The position numbers were made by a program, and so were the translations under genes. Below are positions 28,289 to 37,775 of a DNA stretch of 64,000 nt, one piece after another. The notes under the pieces are model-generated. The model did not search any database, was not told the origin of the DNA, and worked only from the letters and a program-made list of their open reading frames with translations. Numbering within the stretch: the stretch's first letter is position 1; each line of letters starts with the position of its first letter. The stretch spans positions 265,660-329,659 of the forward strand of contig NZ_REFR01000014.1 in NCBI RefSeq assembly GCF_003688555.1. The letters are read 5' to 3'. The stretch is from Eilatimonas milleporae (lineage in GTDB: Bacteria; Pseudomonadota; Alphaproteobacteria; Sphingomonadales; Kordiimonadaceae).

Positions 28289-29155
28289 TTACGCCTCTTC
28301 GCGGCTGTCGATGGGCACCACCGCTTCCGTGTCGCAGGCGCGGAACATGATGCGCGAGCGCGGCGGCACCGAGCGGGTCAGCCAGACATTGCCGCCGATG
28401 ACGGAATCGCGCCCGACGACGGTGTCGCCGCCGAGAATGGTGGCGCTGGCATAGACGACCACATTGTCCTCGATCGTGGGGTGACGCTTGACCGTGCGGT
28501 CGGCCCCGTCGACCCTGAGCGCGCCGAGGGTGACCCCCTGATACAGTTTGACATTGTCGCCGATCACGGCGGTGCCGCCGATGACGACACCGGTGCCGTG
28601 ATCGATGAAAAAGGATTTGCCGATCCGCGCGCGGGGGTGAATGTCGATGCCAGTGCGCTGATGGGCATATTCGGTGATCAGGCGCGGCAGAAGCGGTACC
28701 TCCAGGCGGATCAGGGCATGGGCGATACGATACGCCGCCACCGCGTAAAAGCCCGGATAGCTGAGAATGACCTCTTCCAGGCTTTCCGCCGCCGGGTCGC
28801 CCTCCAACAGGGCGCGGCCGTCCAGCAGGCAGGCATCGGCGATATCGGGCAGGCCGGCGACAAAGGCATCCGCGACGGCCTCGCGGCTGCCGGCCCCGTC
28901 CGGCAGGGTCAATGGGCGCAGCAGGACGGCGAGGCGGGCGCTGTGGGCCTTCAGGTCATGGACCAGATCGCTTTCGCCGCGCGGCGCGGCGCAGAAATGC
29001 GGAAACATCAGCGCCAGCGTTTCGTGCAGAAAGGTGCCGACACGGTCGAGGCACAGGCCGGACAGGTCGCCGTGCCGCCCGTGATGGGCGGCCAGCCGCC
29101 CGGCTGTCAGCGAAAAAACCGGGACATTCGCGCCCGGCATGGAAGATTCCGGCAT
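28289..29155 (-). CDS. cysE: Serine O-acetyltransferase (EpsC/CysE type)
   Basis: 288 residues; acetylates serine for cysteine synthesis. An N-terminal helical domain is followed by a left-handed beta helix of hexapeptides with the catalytic HPRARIGKSFFIDHGTGVVI, then GDNVKLYQGVTLGAL and RHPTIEDNVVVYASATILGG. The longer N-terminus with ESDLVHDLKAH is typical of the EpsC branch. The C-terminus (DSREEA) is not the canonical Ile end that docks into CysK, so a tight cysteine synthase complex is doubtful. It is upstream of cysK in the same direction. Confidence 0.93.
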   Translation of the reverse strand: MPESSMPGANVPVFSLTAGRLAAHHGRHGDLSGLCLDRVGTFLHETLALMFPHFCAAPRGESDLVHDLKAHSARLAVLLRPLTLPDGAGSREAVADAFVAGLPDIADACLLDGRALLEGDPAAESLEEVILSYPGFYAVAAYRIAHALIRLEVPLLPRLITEYAHQRTGIDIHPRARIGKSFFIDHGTGVVIGGTAVIGDNVKLYQGVTLGALRVDGADRTVKRHPTIEDNVVVYASATILGGDTVVGRDSVIGGNVWLTRSVPPRSRIMFRACDTEAVVPIDSREEA

Positions 29156-29331
29156 GTGTTACCCCTTATTGTCACGCCTTGTAACGGTATAGTTTAGGAA
29201 TGCCGGCCCCGGTCGCAACCCCCCGACACAAGAGAAATTCTTGGTCCAGGCTGAATCTGATCTTGCGTGTGGGGGGTGTGTGTTTTTTGTCTGGCAGAGT
29301 GTGGGGGGTGGGCTGCTCCACTAATTTTTAT

Positions 29332-29512
29332 CGGGCAGAGCGTGGCCGGCCCGCTCCCCCACTGGATTATGACTCGAAGAGCTTAACCGTCCCACTCCCC
29401 CACCCGGCCACCCATAGCGTACGATCCCGTGGGTGGCCGGGTGGGGGAGTGGGACGGTTAAGCTCTGCCCAATAAAAATTAGTGGGGGAGCGGGCCGGCC
29501 ACGCTCTGCCCG
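29332..29512. repeat. P element 4: compound double palindrome
   Basis: Inner exact 37-nt arms at 29378-29414 and 29430-29466 (same arm sequence as P3, loop in the opposite orientation). Outer exact 32-nt arms at 29332-29363 and 29481-29512 begin CGGGCAGAGCGTGGCCGGCC. Together they form a nested cruciform of about 180 bp. The gap 29156-29601 contains nothing else. Confidence 0.9.
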
Positions 29513-29601
29513 ACAAAAAACAGGGAGCGGGATACTCAAGCTCTACCTGACAAAATCAAACAAAGAGGCAACCCACCTCCGATTCCAACACTCTCGATTC
29601 C

Positions 29602-30354
29602 TCAGTCCTCCGGCAGGACATGGCCGTATCCGGCCTCGACCATCAGGGCTTCGGACCGGTCGACGACGGCGGCGCGCAACCGGGCCATGAAATCGTCTTT
29701 GTCGAGGGTGACGTCGATGGGCGGCAGGGCCTCGAACACCACGTGTCCGGGGCGGTGCCAGAAGCCGCGGGTCCAGAACAGGCCGGAATTGGTGGCAACC
29801 GGCACCACCGTCAGGCCGGCGCTGCGGCCCAGATGATAGGCACCGGCCTTCAGCGCCCGCCGGTCGCCGGGGCGGACCCGCGTGGCCTGGGGGTAGACGA
29901 TCAGCGCCCGCCCGCCGGCGTGGATTTCGCCGGCGACCACATCCATGTCCCTGTGGGCCTTGCCCGACTGGCGGTCGATCTTGATCACCCCCATTTTCTT
30001 GAAAATCAGGCCGATCACCGGCAAGCGGAACAGTTCCTTCTTGGCCAGCGCCGACAGGTCGGGGCGCACCAGATAGGTCATGATGGGGTCGAGATTGCTT
30101 TGATGCGCGGCGGCCAGGATGACGGCGCCGTCACAGGGGATATTGTCCAGGCCGCGATATTCCACCCGGATGCCCATGAGCACGCGGGCCAGCACCACGC
30201 TGGACCGGCAATAGATATAAACGCCGCGCCGCACCGCGGCCTCGCCCGTGAAAAGGCACAGCGGCAGCATGACAAGACTACAGTACAGCGCCGTCATGCC
30301 GAAAAAGGCGATGTTGAACAGGGCGGACCTGACACCGTTGAAAAGCGAAACCAC
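29602..30354 (-). CDS. plsC: 1-acyl-sn-glycerol-3-phosphate acyltransferase (PlsC)
   Basis: 250 residues from GTG 30354 (VVSLFNGVRSALFN), chosen because GGGAG precedes it and the N-terminal membrane helix follows; the upstream frame is unconserved. Makes phosphatidic acid in phospholipid synthesis. Motifs are the catalytic HQSNLD (HX4D), KKELFRLPVIG, FKKMGVIKIDRQ and IVYPQATRVRPGDRRALKAG (an FPEGTRS-equivalent with YPQATR), then VPVATNSGLFW. The FPEGT to YPQAT variant is an alphaproteobacterial subtype. The 30355-30698 interval shows no gene. Confidence 0.9.
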   Translation of the reverse strand: MVSLFNGVRSALFNIAFFGMTALYCSLVMLPLCLFTGEAAVRRGVYIYCRSSVVLARVLMGIRVEYRGLDNIPCDGAVILAAAHQSNLDPIMTYLVRPDLSALAKKELFRLPVIGLIFKKMGVIKIDRQSGKAHRDMDVVAGEIHAGGRALIVYPQATRVRPGDRRALKAGAYHLGRSAGLTVVPVATNSGLFWTRGFWHRPGHVVFEALPPIDVTLDKDDFMARLRAAVVDRSEALMVEAGYGHVLPED

Positions 30355-30698
30355 GAAACCCGTCTCCCCCCTTATTATATGCGGGCGTGGCCGCCCGGCG
30401 CGCCGCCAGCGTTCGCGACATGGCTGTTTTATGCCACCCGCGGGCGGCCCATCCGGCGGATCGGCAGGGCCCGCGTCGCACATCGCAATGAATGAAACGG
30501 CAAAACTCATCGCACCAAGCGCCTTTTGGACACAAGGGAAAAAATCCGCTAATTTCGTCTTCTGAAACGGGACAGGGCGTGAAGGCGGGCGGATATCCGG
30601 CCCCGGCAGCGCGCCACGTATAAGAGAGCCGGCATCCCGTTGGGCACGGGCCGGCCGGATAATGATAATACAGCGATCAACTGGGCAACAGCAACCAC

Positions 30699-31031
30699 GT
30701 GACAGACAATAACAGACGCATGGACGACCGGCTGGACGTGTTGTGGACGGCCCGGCTGGAACAGGCGGACGGCCGGGTCGGCGCCTGCACGGTGCACGAT
30801 ATTTCGCTGGCGGGCATTCTGATCAGCACCGACGAACCGGTCACGGCCGGCGAGGAACTTCTGATCGAGATCGAGGGCATCGGCAGTTTCGCCGGCCGGC
30901 TGATGTGGCGCCACGAGAAGCAGGGCGGCGTGGCCCTGGTGGCCGGGCCGGACCTGTTGCTGAAAAAATTCGCCGAGCGGGCCGGGGAAGCCCTGTCCAC
31001 GCACCCGGAAAAACCCGACGACGGATTCTAG
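30699..31031 (+). CDS. PilZ domain protein
   Basis: 110 residues (GTG 30699; ATG 30720 is an alternative). A single PilZ domain: RLDVLWTARL, then TVHDISLAGILISTDEPVTA and FAGRLMWRHEKQGGVAL. The second c-di-GMP motif (D.SLAG) is clear. The first (RxxxR) is imperfect, so c-di-GMP binding is possible but uncertain. It lies upstream of the chemoreceptor on the same strand, 253 bp apart, suggesting a motility/behaviour context. Confidence 0.75.
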   Translation: MTDNNRRMDDRLDVLWTARLEQADGRVGACTVHDISLAGILISTDEPVTAGEELLIEIEGIGSFAGRLMWRHEKQGGVALVAGPDLLLKKFAERAGEALSTHPEKPDDGF

Positions 31032-31134
31032 ACCACGTCTGCACCACTTTTGGGCGACGGCCGGCATTGCCATCCGGTCACGCGGGCGCCCCAATGTCCC
31101 GCACGCGCATCCACATCCCCCACAATAAACGCAA

Positions 31135-31155
31135 TTGGTGTATTTTTTACACCAA
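31135..31155 (+). promoter_or_regulatory. Small dyad upstream of the chemoreceptor gene
   Basis: TTGGTGTA/TACACCAA separated by five T. It could be an operator or a weak terminator after the PilZ gene; the position does not decide. Confidence 0.35.
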
Positions 31156-31283
31156 AACGGCAGGTGCTGGCGAAGCCTTACCGGTATCACCACAAATTTA
31201 AGGAAATTTAACCAAGGCGTGACATTAAGTGGACCGCATCTTATACAGCCATCGACATACACGTGTATTGGGGGTGTTCGACC

Positions 31284-33488
31284 ATGGCATCGCAAGGTTC
31301 CAAGGACCCGTTTCGTTTTCTGAGTATCCGTAACATTCTTTTCATGATTACCGGCCTGCTCGTGGTCATCATTCTGGGGTTCGCCCTCAATATGATGGTC
31401 GACGCGATCAGTCAGCAGAAGCGCGCCGAACAGGGCCAGATCGTCAATGCCCTGATTGACGACCTGAAAACCATGAAACTGGCCATCGCCGGGGCCCGCA
31501 CGGTGGCCAGCACCGCGCTGGGATACGAGATGACGCCGCCGACCAGCTTCGCCAACGATGTGCGCGAGGCTCGCGCACAGGTGGACCGGGCCTACCGCAC
31601 GATTCTCGACAAGCTGGGCGCGCTGCCGGAGTTTGACGGCAAGGGCAAGCAGCTGAGCAATTTCAACCAGACTTACGAGGCCTACCGCGCCATCGGTGTC
31701 CAACTGACCGAGGACATGGGCCGGCCGGCGGTAAGCCGCATGCTGCGCAGCCGGGACGTCACCCGCGCCCAGAGCAATCTGGTGGAAGCGACGGCGTCCC
31801 TGCGCAGCGCCATCGAGACCAGTTTCGAGCCCCCCAATGCCGCCATCGCCGCCCTGCGGGTGATGAAGCTGCAATTGTGGGTGATGCTGGAATATTCCGG
31901 ACGCGAAGCAGCCATGATCGGCGGCAACATCGCCAGCAGCGACCCCTTGAGCGACGTGGAACTGCAACTGGTCTCGCAATATGGCGGCTATGTCATGAGT
32001 GCGTGGGAACAGGTGCAGAAAATGGCCCAGACCAATGTGGCCACACCGGAAATGGCCGCCCAGATCGAGGAAGTCGACAGCCTGTTCTTCGAGGAGTTTT
32101 CCTATATCCGCGACGATATCTATGCCGCCTCGGAAGAGGACGGCGCCTACAGCCTGACGCCCGACGCCTGGATCGGTGAGACCGAGACCGCGCGCGCGCC
32201 GGTCACCCGGCTTCTGGACATTGCCGACGACGTGAACAGGGTTGTGCGCAGCGAGGCCACCGCGGAAACCCAGAGTAATTTCATCTGGTCCATCGTCATC
32301 GTGGTCGCGGTGCTGGGACTGGCGGTGGTCGGCGTGTGGATCGTCATGTCGCGGGTGATCAGCCCGATCAACGGTCTGTCGCGGGCCATGACGGTGATCG
32401 CCGGCGGCGATTTCGACACCGAGGTGCCCTTTGCCGGCCGTCAGGATGAGGTGGGCGACATGGCGCGCACCCTGACGATTTTCAAGGAAAACGCCATCGA
32501 GCGCCAGCAGCTGGAAGAAGAGCAGCGCCAGCGCGACGAAGAGGCCCGCCAGCAAAAAGCCCGGGAAGAGGACGAAAAACGCCGCGAGGAGGAAGAGCGG
32601 CGCCGGCGCGAACAGGAACAGGAAGAAAAGGCGCGCGAGGAACGCCGCGCCGCCATGCTGGACCTGGCCGATCAGTTCGAGGCCTCGGTCAGTGCCGTGG
32701 TTGACGGGCTGTCCAGTTCGGCCCGCGACATGGAACAGGCCGCGCGCGGCATGACCCAGACGGCGGAAGACACCAGCGGCAAGTCCGACCTGGTGGCCAG
32801 CGCCGCGCAGCAGGCCAGCACCAATGCCAACATGGTGGCGACGGCGGCCGAGGAGCTGTCGGCGTCGGTGCGCGAGATCACCGGCCAGACCACCCAGTCG
32901 AGCGAAGCGGCCCGCGACGCCGTGAACCGGACGGAAAACGCCAGCAAGGACATTGCCGAGCTGGTCGCCGCCGCCCGCAAGATCGGCGATGTGGTGCAGC
33001 TGATCAACGATATCGCCGAACAGACCAATCTTCTGGCCCTGAACGCCACGATCGAGGCGGCGCGCGCCGGCGAGGCCGGCAAGGGCTTTGCCGTGGTGGC
33101 ATCGGAAGTGAAGTCGCTGGCCAACCAGACCGGCAAGGCGACGCAGGAGATTTCCGCGCAGGTGGACGGCATGCAGGCGGCCACCAACACGGCGGTCAAG
33201 GCGATGGACCAGATCAAGGGCATCATCGCCGACATCGATTCCACCGCGGTGTCGATTGCCACGGCGGTCGAGGAGCAGGACGCCTCGACCCAGGAAATCG
33301 CCCGCAATGTGGCCGAGGTGTCGACCGGCACGGAAGAGGTGACCAGCAACATCAACGCGGTGCACCAGGGCGCCACATCCACCGGGGCGGCGGCCAATCA
33401 GGTGCTGTCGGCGGCGCAAGGCCTGTCGAAACAGTCCGACGATCTGCGCGGTCAGGTGGACCAGTTCCTGGCGACCATCCGCGCCTGA
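31284..33488 (+). CDS. Methyl-accepting chemotaxis protein
   Basis: 734 residues. TM1 is near the N-terminus ([20 protein letters not shown]), followed by a helical periplasmic sensor of about 290 residues. TM2 ([20 protein letters not shown]) leads to HAMP ([20 protein letters not shown]). A long charged coiled coil (about residues 415-450, Arg/Glu repeats) leads into the signalling domain with the hairpin tip [33 protein letters not shown] 31284 is chosen over 31263 because it directly precedes the charged N-terminus. No pentapeptide CheR tether is seen at the C-terminus (QFLATIRA). No che genes nearby. Confidence 0.95.
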   Translation: MASQGSKDPFRFLSIRNILFMITGLLVVIILGFALNMMVDAISQQKRAEQGQIVNALIDDLKTMKLAIAGARTVASTALGYEMTPPTSFANDVREARAQVDRAYRTILDKLGALPEFDGKGKQLSNFNQTYEAYRAIGVQLTEDMGRPAVSRMLRSRDVTRAQSNLVEATASLRSAIETSFEPPNAAIAALRVMKLQLWVMLEYSGREAAMIGGNIASSDPLSDVELQLVSQYGGYVMSAWEQVQKMAQTNVATPEMAAQIEEVDSLFFEEFSYIRDDIYAASEEDGAYSLTPDAWIGETETARAPVTRLLDIADDVNRVVRSEATAETQSNFIWSIVIVVAVLGLAVVGVWIVMSRVISPINGLSRAMTVIAGGDFDTEVPFAGRQDEVGDMARTLTIFKENAIERQQLEEEQRQRDEEARQQKAREEDEKRREEEERRRREQEQEEKAREERRAAMLDLADQFEASVSAVVDGLSSSARDMEQAARGMTQTAEDTSGKSDLVASAAQQASTNANMVATAAEELSASVREITGQTTQSSEAARDAVNRTENASKDIAELVAAARKIGDVVQLINDIAEQTNLLALNATIEAARAGEAGKGFAVVASEVKSLANQTGKATQEISAQVDGMQAATNTAVKAMDQIKGIIADIDSTAVSIATAVEEQDASTQEIARNVAEVSTGTEEVTSNINAVHQGATSTGAAANQVLSAAQGLSKQSDDLRGQVDQFLATIRA

Positions 33489-33514
33489 GCTGAGCGATCC
33501 CTATCGCCAATGAA

Positions 33515-33550
33515 AAGGCTCCGGCACGCATGTGCCGGAGCCTTGTTTTA
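33515..33550 (+). terminator. Intrinsic terminator after the chemoreceptor gene
   Basis: Stem AAGGCTCCGGCAC/GTGCCGGAGCCTT closed by a short GCAT turn and followed by GTTTTATG, 26 bp after the stop. Confidence 0.85.
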
Positions 33551-33652
33551 TGATGCGGTCTGTTTGTTGATACCGTCTGTTTGTTTTTGGCCCGTTTCAG
33601 GCGCTTTGTCTTTGCTAGGCGTTCCGGCTGTTCTTGGGTTTGCCGGTCCGCG

Positions 33653-34075
33653 TCAGTTCAGGCGCCAGGAAATCGGGATGATGAAGGTCAGGCGGCTGTC
33701 GTCCATATCGCCGGGCGGCGCCGGCAGCGGGTCGAGCCGCTTCATCATTTTCGGGATGGCGTTGTCGAGGATTTTCTGCCCCGTAGCCTCCACCACCTCG
33801 AAATTCTGGATGGCGCCGCTGCGGTCGATGGTGACCTTGACCTTGGCCGAGCCCTCGATCTCCCGCATCAGGGCGGAACGTGGATAGACATGCTTGGCCG
33901 CGATCTTCTTGGCCAGCGCGCTTTGCCATGATTTGACGTCCTGGGCCGCCGCCGGCTCCACCGCCAGCCCGGCGGCGAGACAACAGGCCAGCAAGACAGC
34001 CGGCATGGCGGCCGCGATCGGTGTTTTTGCCCGCGCGGTGGCGGGGCGATGTGGTCTCTTCCTTCTGAAAAGCAT
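33653..34075 (-). CDS. Periplasmic TonB-C-terminal-domain protein
   Basis: 140 residues from ATG 34075. A twin-basic N-terminus and hydrophobic segment (AAMPAVLLACCLAAGLAVEP) make a cleavable signal ending AAAQ. The rest is a TonB C-terminal domain (KHVYPRSALMREIEGSAKVK, VTIDRSGAIQNFEVV, ending RLTFIIPISWRLN). It lacks the proline-rich spacer and permanent anchor of true TonB, so it is probably a soluble TonB-like/AgmX-type protein. It is convergent with the chemoreceptor gene, with no exbBD beside it. Confidence 0.8.
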   Translation of the reverse strand: MLFRRKRPHRPATARAKTPIAAAMPAVLLACCLAAGLAVEPAAAQDVKSWQSALAKKIAAKHVYPRSALMREIEGSAKVKVTIDRSGAIQNFEVVEATGQKILDNAIPKMMKRLDPLPAPPGDMDDSRLTFIIPISWRLN

Positions 34076-34331
34076 TGTTATGACCCCCTGGTTCGTTTTG
34101 GTAGTGCCGGTTTCAGTGCAGTGCACGGTGCCGAGTCTAATGAAAAAGCGTAAAAACACCCTAAACGCGCATGGCCTTTCCCCAAAGTGAGGGACGTGGC
34201 CGCCCGCATGGCGGCGTGCATGATGGAGCCGGCGGGACGGCTGCACGCAATTCGGCCTTGCGCGGCGGCCCCATATGGCTATAGTGCCCGCCGCACCTGC
34301 CGGTTTACCACACCGGCACGGATGACTGGAT

Positions 34332-34419
34332 GGAGCGTTGGCCGAGCGGTTTAAGGCGCACGCCTGGAAAGCGTGTTGGGCGCAAGCCCTCAAGGGTTCG
34401 AATCCCTTACGCTCCGCCA
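34332..34419 (+). tRNA. tRNA-Ser(GGA)
   Basis: 88-nt class II tRNA. Acceptor GGAGCGT/ACGCTCC, anticodon loop CTGGAAA (anticodon GGA), long variable arm (TTGGGCGCAAGCCCTCAA), T arm GGG TTCGAAT CCC, discriminator G and encoded CCA. Confidence 0.95.
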
Positions 34420-34753
34420 CCCTACGCCTTCGGCTTCGGGTGGCAGGCCACCCTGGGGCCTGACATGCGAAGACGATATAGGCGTAGGCGTGTCTTCCGA
34501 AGCCTTGGCGTAGGAAGGCTGGAAACCGTATGTGGTACGTGTATTTCCTCGAACTGAAAAACGGCGACATTTATGTCGGGTCTATCGGCACCCTACGCCT
34601 TCGGCTTCGGGTGGCAGGCCACCTTGGGGCCTGACATGCGAAGACGATATAGGCGTAGGCGTGTCTTCCGAAACCTTGGCGTAGGAAGGCTGGAAACCGT
34701 ATGTGGTATGTCTATTTTCTCGAACTGAAAAACGGCGACATTTATGTCGGGTC
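34418..34753 (+). repeat. 165-bp direct duplication directly after tRNA-Ser
   Basis: 34418-34582 is repeated at 34589-34753 with about seven mismatches. Each copy holds a leader (CCCTACGCCTTCGGCTTCGG, with inverted repeats) and the first 17 codons of the GIY-YIG gene (MWYVYFLELKNGDIYVG). The first copy therefore contains a gene start that runs off into the second leader and stops. Confidence 0.9.
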
Positions 34754-34937
34754 CACCAGTGACCTGAAACAGCGCAAGCATGCGCACGACAGTGGCCGGG
34801 TGCCGTCGACCAAGGCTTTCCTGCCCGCTGAGTTAAAAGCGTACGTCGCTGTCGGCACGGCCGAGACGGCGCGGACGCTGGAACGGTATTTCAAATCCGG
34901 GTCCGGCAAGGCCGTCGCCAAAAAGCGGTTCTGGTGA
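34701..34937 (+). CDS. GIY-YIG nuclease superfamily protein (UPF0213-like)
   Basis: 78 residues, a minimal GIY-YIG domain: WYVYFLELKNGDIYVGSTSD (the GIY and YIG equivalents are YVYFLE and IYVG), the conserved arginine region LKQRKHAHDSGRV, and the end FKSGSGKAVAKKRFW. Members are small, often mobile DNA nucleases or relics of homing-type elements; the function of the stand-alone type is unknown. It lies just after tRNA-Ser and its 5' end is duplicated upstream, suggesting repeated insertion at this site. Confidence 0.8.
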   Translation: MWYVYFLELKNGDIYVGSTSDLKQRKHAHDSGRVPSTKAFLPAELKAYVAVGTAETARTLERYFKSGSGKAVAKKRFW

Positions 34938-34970
34938 GGATGGGGTTAAGCTGCTTGCGCTTGTTGTTTT

Positions 34971-35120
34971 TGCGTTCACGCAGGATCGCACATGCGATCC
35001 GCTCCGCGAGGGCGCCCTGACCGGGGTTGGATTTGCGCTCACGCAAGGGCCGCAAACGCGGCCCGCTCCGCGAAGGCGGCCTGACCGGCCGGGGCGCGGT
35101 CGCGCCCTGGGGAATCAGGG
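34971..35120 (+). repeat. H element array A (two copies)
   Basis: Two copies of the roughly 115-nt structured repeat. The first is a short form lacking the third hairpin (34975-35030, stem GGATCGC/GCGATCC). The second (35035-35120) has stem GGGCCGC-AAAC-GCGGCCC and the full CGGCC/GGCCG and GGGCGCG/CGCGCCC hairpins. The rest of the gap to 35228 has no gene. Confidence 0.85.
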
Positions 35121-35228
35121 GTTAAAAACATCTCCACTTCGGTCGTTTCCACATTTTTCCCCACATGGGACGCAGACTGGGAAATGATGCGGTTGTGTCA
35201 GACACATAAAAGGAACCTTTAGTGGAAA

Positions 35229-37156
35229 TCAGGAGTCAGTCGCAGCCAACTCTGTCAGCAACCTTTCCGCCTTGGCGATCTGGGTCTCGAACCAGTCTTC
35301 ACGTGGCGTTTGTCCCGCTTCTCGAATGTAGACGTCAGCAGCGTTGCTAAAGCACTCTCGCGCCTGCAAGGCCAAGTCTGAGGACCTTCGCCGCTCAGCC
35401 AAGAGTAGGAAAACAAGCCCCATATTGCTCTGTATCATCGCCCATTGCAGTGGCACCCGCTCTCGGGTCCATTCCGCCAACGCCCCCCGATAGACAGCCA
35501 CCGCCTCTTCCAGGCGCGCCGTGCCGCTCTCACGCCCCCCCAAGGTACACAGCGCGGTGCCGAGATTGGTCTGCGTCGTCGCCCAGCCGGCCGGCACCCG
35601 CTCCCGCGTCCGCTCCTCCAGCGCCAGCCGATAGGCGACCACCGCCTCTTCCAGACGCGCCGTGCCGCTCTCACGCTCCCCCAAGGTACACAGCGCGGTG
35701 CCGAGATTGGTCTGCGTCGTCGCCCAGCCGGCCGGCACCCGCTCCCGCGTCCGCTCCTCCAGCGCCAGCCGATAGGCGACCACCGCCTCTTCCAGACGCG
35801 CCGTGCCGCTCTCACGCTCTCCCAGAGCCCGAAGCGCGGTACCGAGATTGGTCTGCGTCGTCGCCCAGCCGAGTGGCACCCGCTCCCGCGTCCGCTCCTC
35901 CAGCGCCAGCCGATAGGCGGCCACCGCCTCCTCAAGGCGCGCCGTGCCGCTCTCACGCTCCCCCAAGGTACATAACGCGTTGCCGAGATTGGTCTGCGTC
36001 GTCGCCCAGCCGAGTGGCACCCGCTCCCGCGTCCGTTCCTCCAGCGCCAGCCGATGGGCGGCCACCGCTTCCTCAAGGCGCGCCGTGCCGCTCTCACGCC
36101 CCCCAAGGTACACAGCGCGGTGCCGAGATTGGTCTGCGTCATCGCCCAGTCGAGCGGCACCCGCTCCCGCGTTCGCTCCTCCAGCGCCAGCCGATAGGCG
36201 GTCACCGCTTCCTGAAGGCGCGCCGTGCCGCTCTCACGCTCCCCCAAGGTACACAGCGCGTTGCCGAGATAGTTCTGCGTTGCGGCCCAAGATAGGGCTT
36301 CGGTCTGTCGGGGTGTAACGCTTAAGACACGATGCCAAGTCGCAATACTGTCCTGGAGCGCTGCGTTGTCGCCTTTCTTCCCGCCCTGTTCATATTGAGC
36401 GTTGGCCGCGTCACTGAGATATTGCCGGTGTAAGTCGTCTCGTCGGCGCGGGACGTCCTCTGCCGCTCTTAAAAACAAAGCCGCAGCATCGGTAAAGCGC
36501 CAGTCAGACATGACAGCCTGTGCCCGCAAAGCGCGAATTTCCGCCAACCGGACAGCGTCCTCCGAGGACGCCGCAGCCGCTTCGGCTTGGCGTGCCTCCA
36601 ATTGTGTCAGGATGCTATCGGCCTCCACCGTGTTGCCGGCCTGCAGCGCCTGATACGCTTCGTCAAGCGGCGCAGCCAAGTCGGGGGCGTCGCGTTCAAG
36701 GGTCGCGACACGCGTTAAAAGTTCCTTGTGCTGCTTTGCCAGATCCGCAAGCGCGACAGGGATCTGATCGGTCGGCACCTGTTCGCGGTCCAGGGTTGCG
36801 AACATATTGCGTAAGGCCGCATCCGTTACCGCGAACCGTGCCTGAATATCGGCGAATTTTTGAACGAGAGTGCTGTCCGGGCTCCGTTGCTCTTGCACGG
36901 CATCCAGCAACTGCCGAAGGTCAGCGCCTGTTATACCGGCGATATAATTGCCTTCAACGGTGACATTGCCCTGGGCTGCAATGGCGCCTTGACTGTCTTT
37001 GACCTGATTGGCCGGCGATGCCGCATCCTGCTTTGTCTTGAAGACGTGGGTAAAAACGGTCCAACCGCCTATGGCTAAAGCCACCAGGCCACTTCCGACC
37101 CAGGTCAGAAGATCTCGATTCTGTTCATTGAGCACAAAATCCCAGAGTGTTTCCAT
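35229..37156 (-). pseudogene. Membrane-anchored TPR protein, frameshifted in a C6 tract
   Basis: Start ATG 37156 (METLWDFVLNEQNRDLLTWV). One N-terminal TM (VGSGLVALAIGGWTVFTHVF), a helical region with a ParE-neighbour-type linker, then at least seven nearly identical 47-residue tetratricopeptide repeats (ERESGTARLEEAVVAYRLAL, ERTRERVP, GWATTQTNLGTALCTLG). At 36099-36104 one repeat has six C where an equivalent repeat at 35535-35541 has seven. The frame is lost there and continues in the next frame to 35229 (ending LLTELAATDS). With one base restored it would encode about 642 residues. TPR arrays of this kind scaffold protein-protein interactions. The gene starts 19 nt after the parE stop and may be part of that operon. 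Confidence 0.75.
35521..36260 (-). repeat. 141-bp tandem repeats inside the TPR gene
   Basis: Five to six units of 141 bp, each encoding one 47-residue TPR. Several are almost identical at DNA level, so recent unit duplication or gene conversion is likely and repeat number may vary between strains. Confidence 0.9.
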
Positions 37157-37175
37157 TATGTCCCCAGTGTCAGCG

Positions 37176-37466
37176 CTAAAGGGCCTGCTCAACATCCTGC
37201 CTTTGGTGGAGAATGCGGATCACGTTAATGGTGCCCGGTGCAGGTTTTTGAAAATACAGCATGTGCCGGCCGACCGCATATTTGAAATAGCCAGCGCGCG
37301 CATACTCGGCTGAACGGGCTTTCAGCCGTCCGGCGACCAGCCCTTCACAAGCCGCCCTGATTTCCGTGATATAGCGTCTGGCCTGGGCGGTGTCCCACTG
37401 TTCGACCGTATAGGTCCAGATCCGGTCCAAATCGGCCACGGCCTTTGGCGAGAGATTGACCACCAC
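37176..37466 (-). CDS. parE: ParE-family toxin
   Basis: 96 residues from GTG 37466 (VVVNLSPKAVADLDRIWTYT). RelE/ParE fold: WDTAQARRYITEIRAACEGL, RSAEYARAGYFKYAVGRHML YFQ, and the closing INVIRILHQRQDVEQAL. ParE toxins act on DNA gyrase. The start is 3 nt after the parD stop. It appears intact, in contrast to the cut ParE at 5.0 kb. Confidence 0.9.
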   Translation of the reverse strand: MVVNLSPKAVADLDRIWTYTVEQWDTAQARRYITEIRAACEGLVAGRLKARSAEYARAGYFKYAVGRHMLYFQKPAPGTINVIRILHQRQDVEQAL

Positions 37467-37469
37467 AGG

Positions 37470-37703
37470 CTATTGGTCTTTCGCGGCGAGGAAGGCGTCA
37501 AAATCAAAGGGGCGGGGCGGGCCGGAGTCTTCGCCCTTGACCAGGTCCGCCCTGAGGGCGGCCAGCCTGGCTTCCCGTTCTTCCAGCAGCCGCAATCCGG
37601 CGCGCACAACATCGCTGGCGGACCCGTAGCGGCCTGTTTCGATCTGGGTGTCGATGAAGCCGGTAAAATGCTCCCCGAGGGAGACGGAGGTGTTCTTGGT
37701 CAT
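37470..37703 (-). CDS. parD: ParD-family antitoxin
   Basis: 77 residues from ATG 37703: TKNTSVSLGEHFTGFIDTQI, then YGSASDVVRAGLRLLEEREA, the ribbon-helix-helix DNA-binding part. The C-terminal tail RPFDFDAFLAAKDQ binds ParE. It forms an operon with parE and probably represses it through the palindrome 27 bp upstream. Confidence 0.92.
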   Translation of the reverse strand: MTKNTSVSLGEHFTGFIDTQIETGRYGSASDVVRAGLRLLEEREARLAALRADLVKGEDSGPPRPFDFDAFLAAKDQ

Positions 37704-37729
37704 GGTCGCATCCTTTCCGGTCTTGATTA

Positions 37730-37744
37730 TACCAAATATTGGTA
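37730..37744 (-). promoter_or_regulatory. Probable ParD operator
   Basis: TACCAA-ATA-TTGGTA, a perfect inverted repeat 27 bp upstream of parD in an AT-rich promoter region. Confidence 0.6.
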
Positions 37745-37775
37745 CTTTTGAAAGGTGAGGCCATTTCCGGTTTTC

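Noticed and set aside
28289..29155. Cysteine synthase complex partner function of CysE
   Set aside because: The C-terminus ends in EEA rather than the Ile-ended tail that inserts into CysK, so complex formation was not claimed.
20648..29512. P elements as simple Rho-independent terminators
   Set aside because: Arms are far too long, no T runs follow, and positions include gaps between co-directional genes and in front of gene starts.
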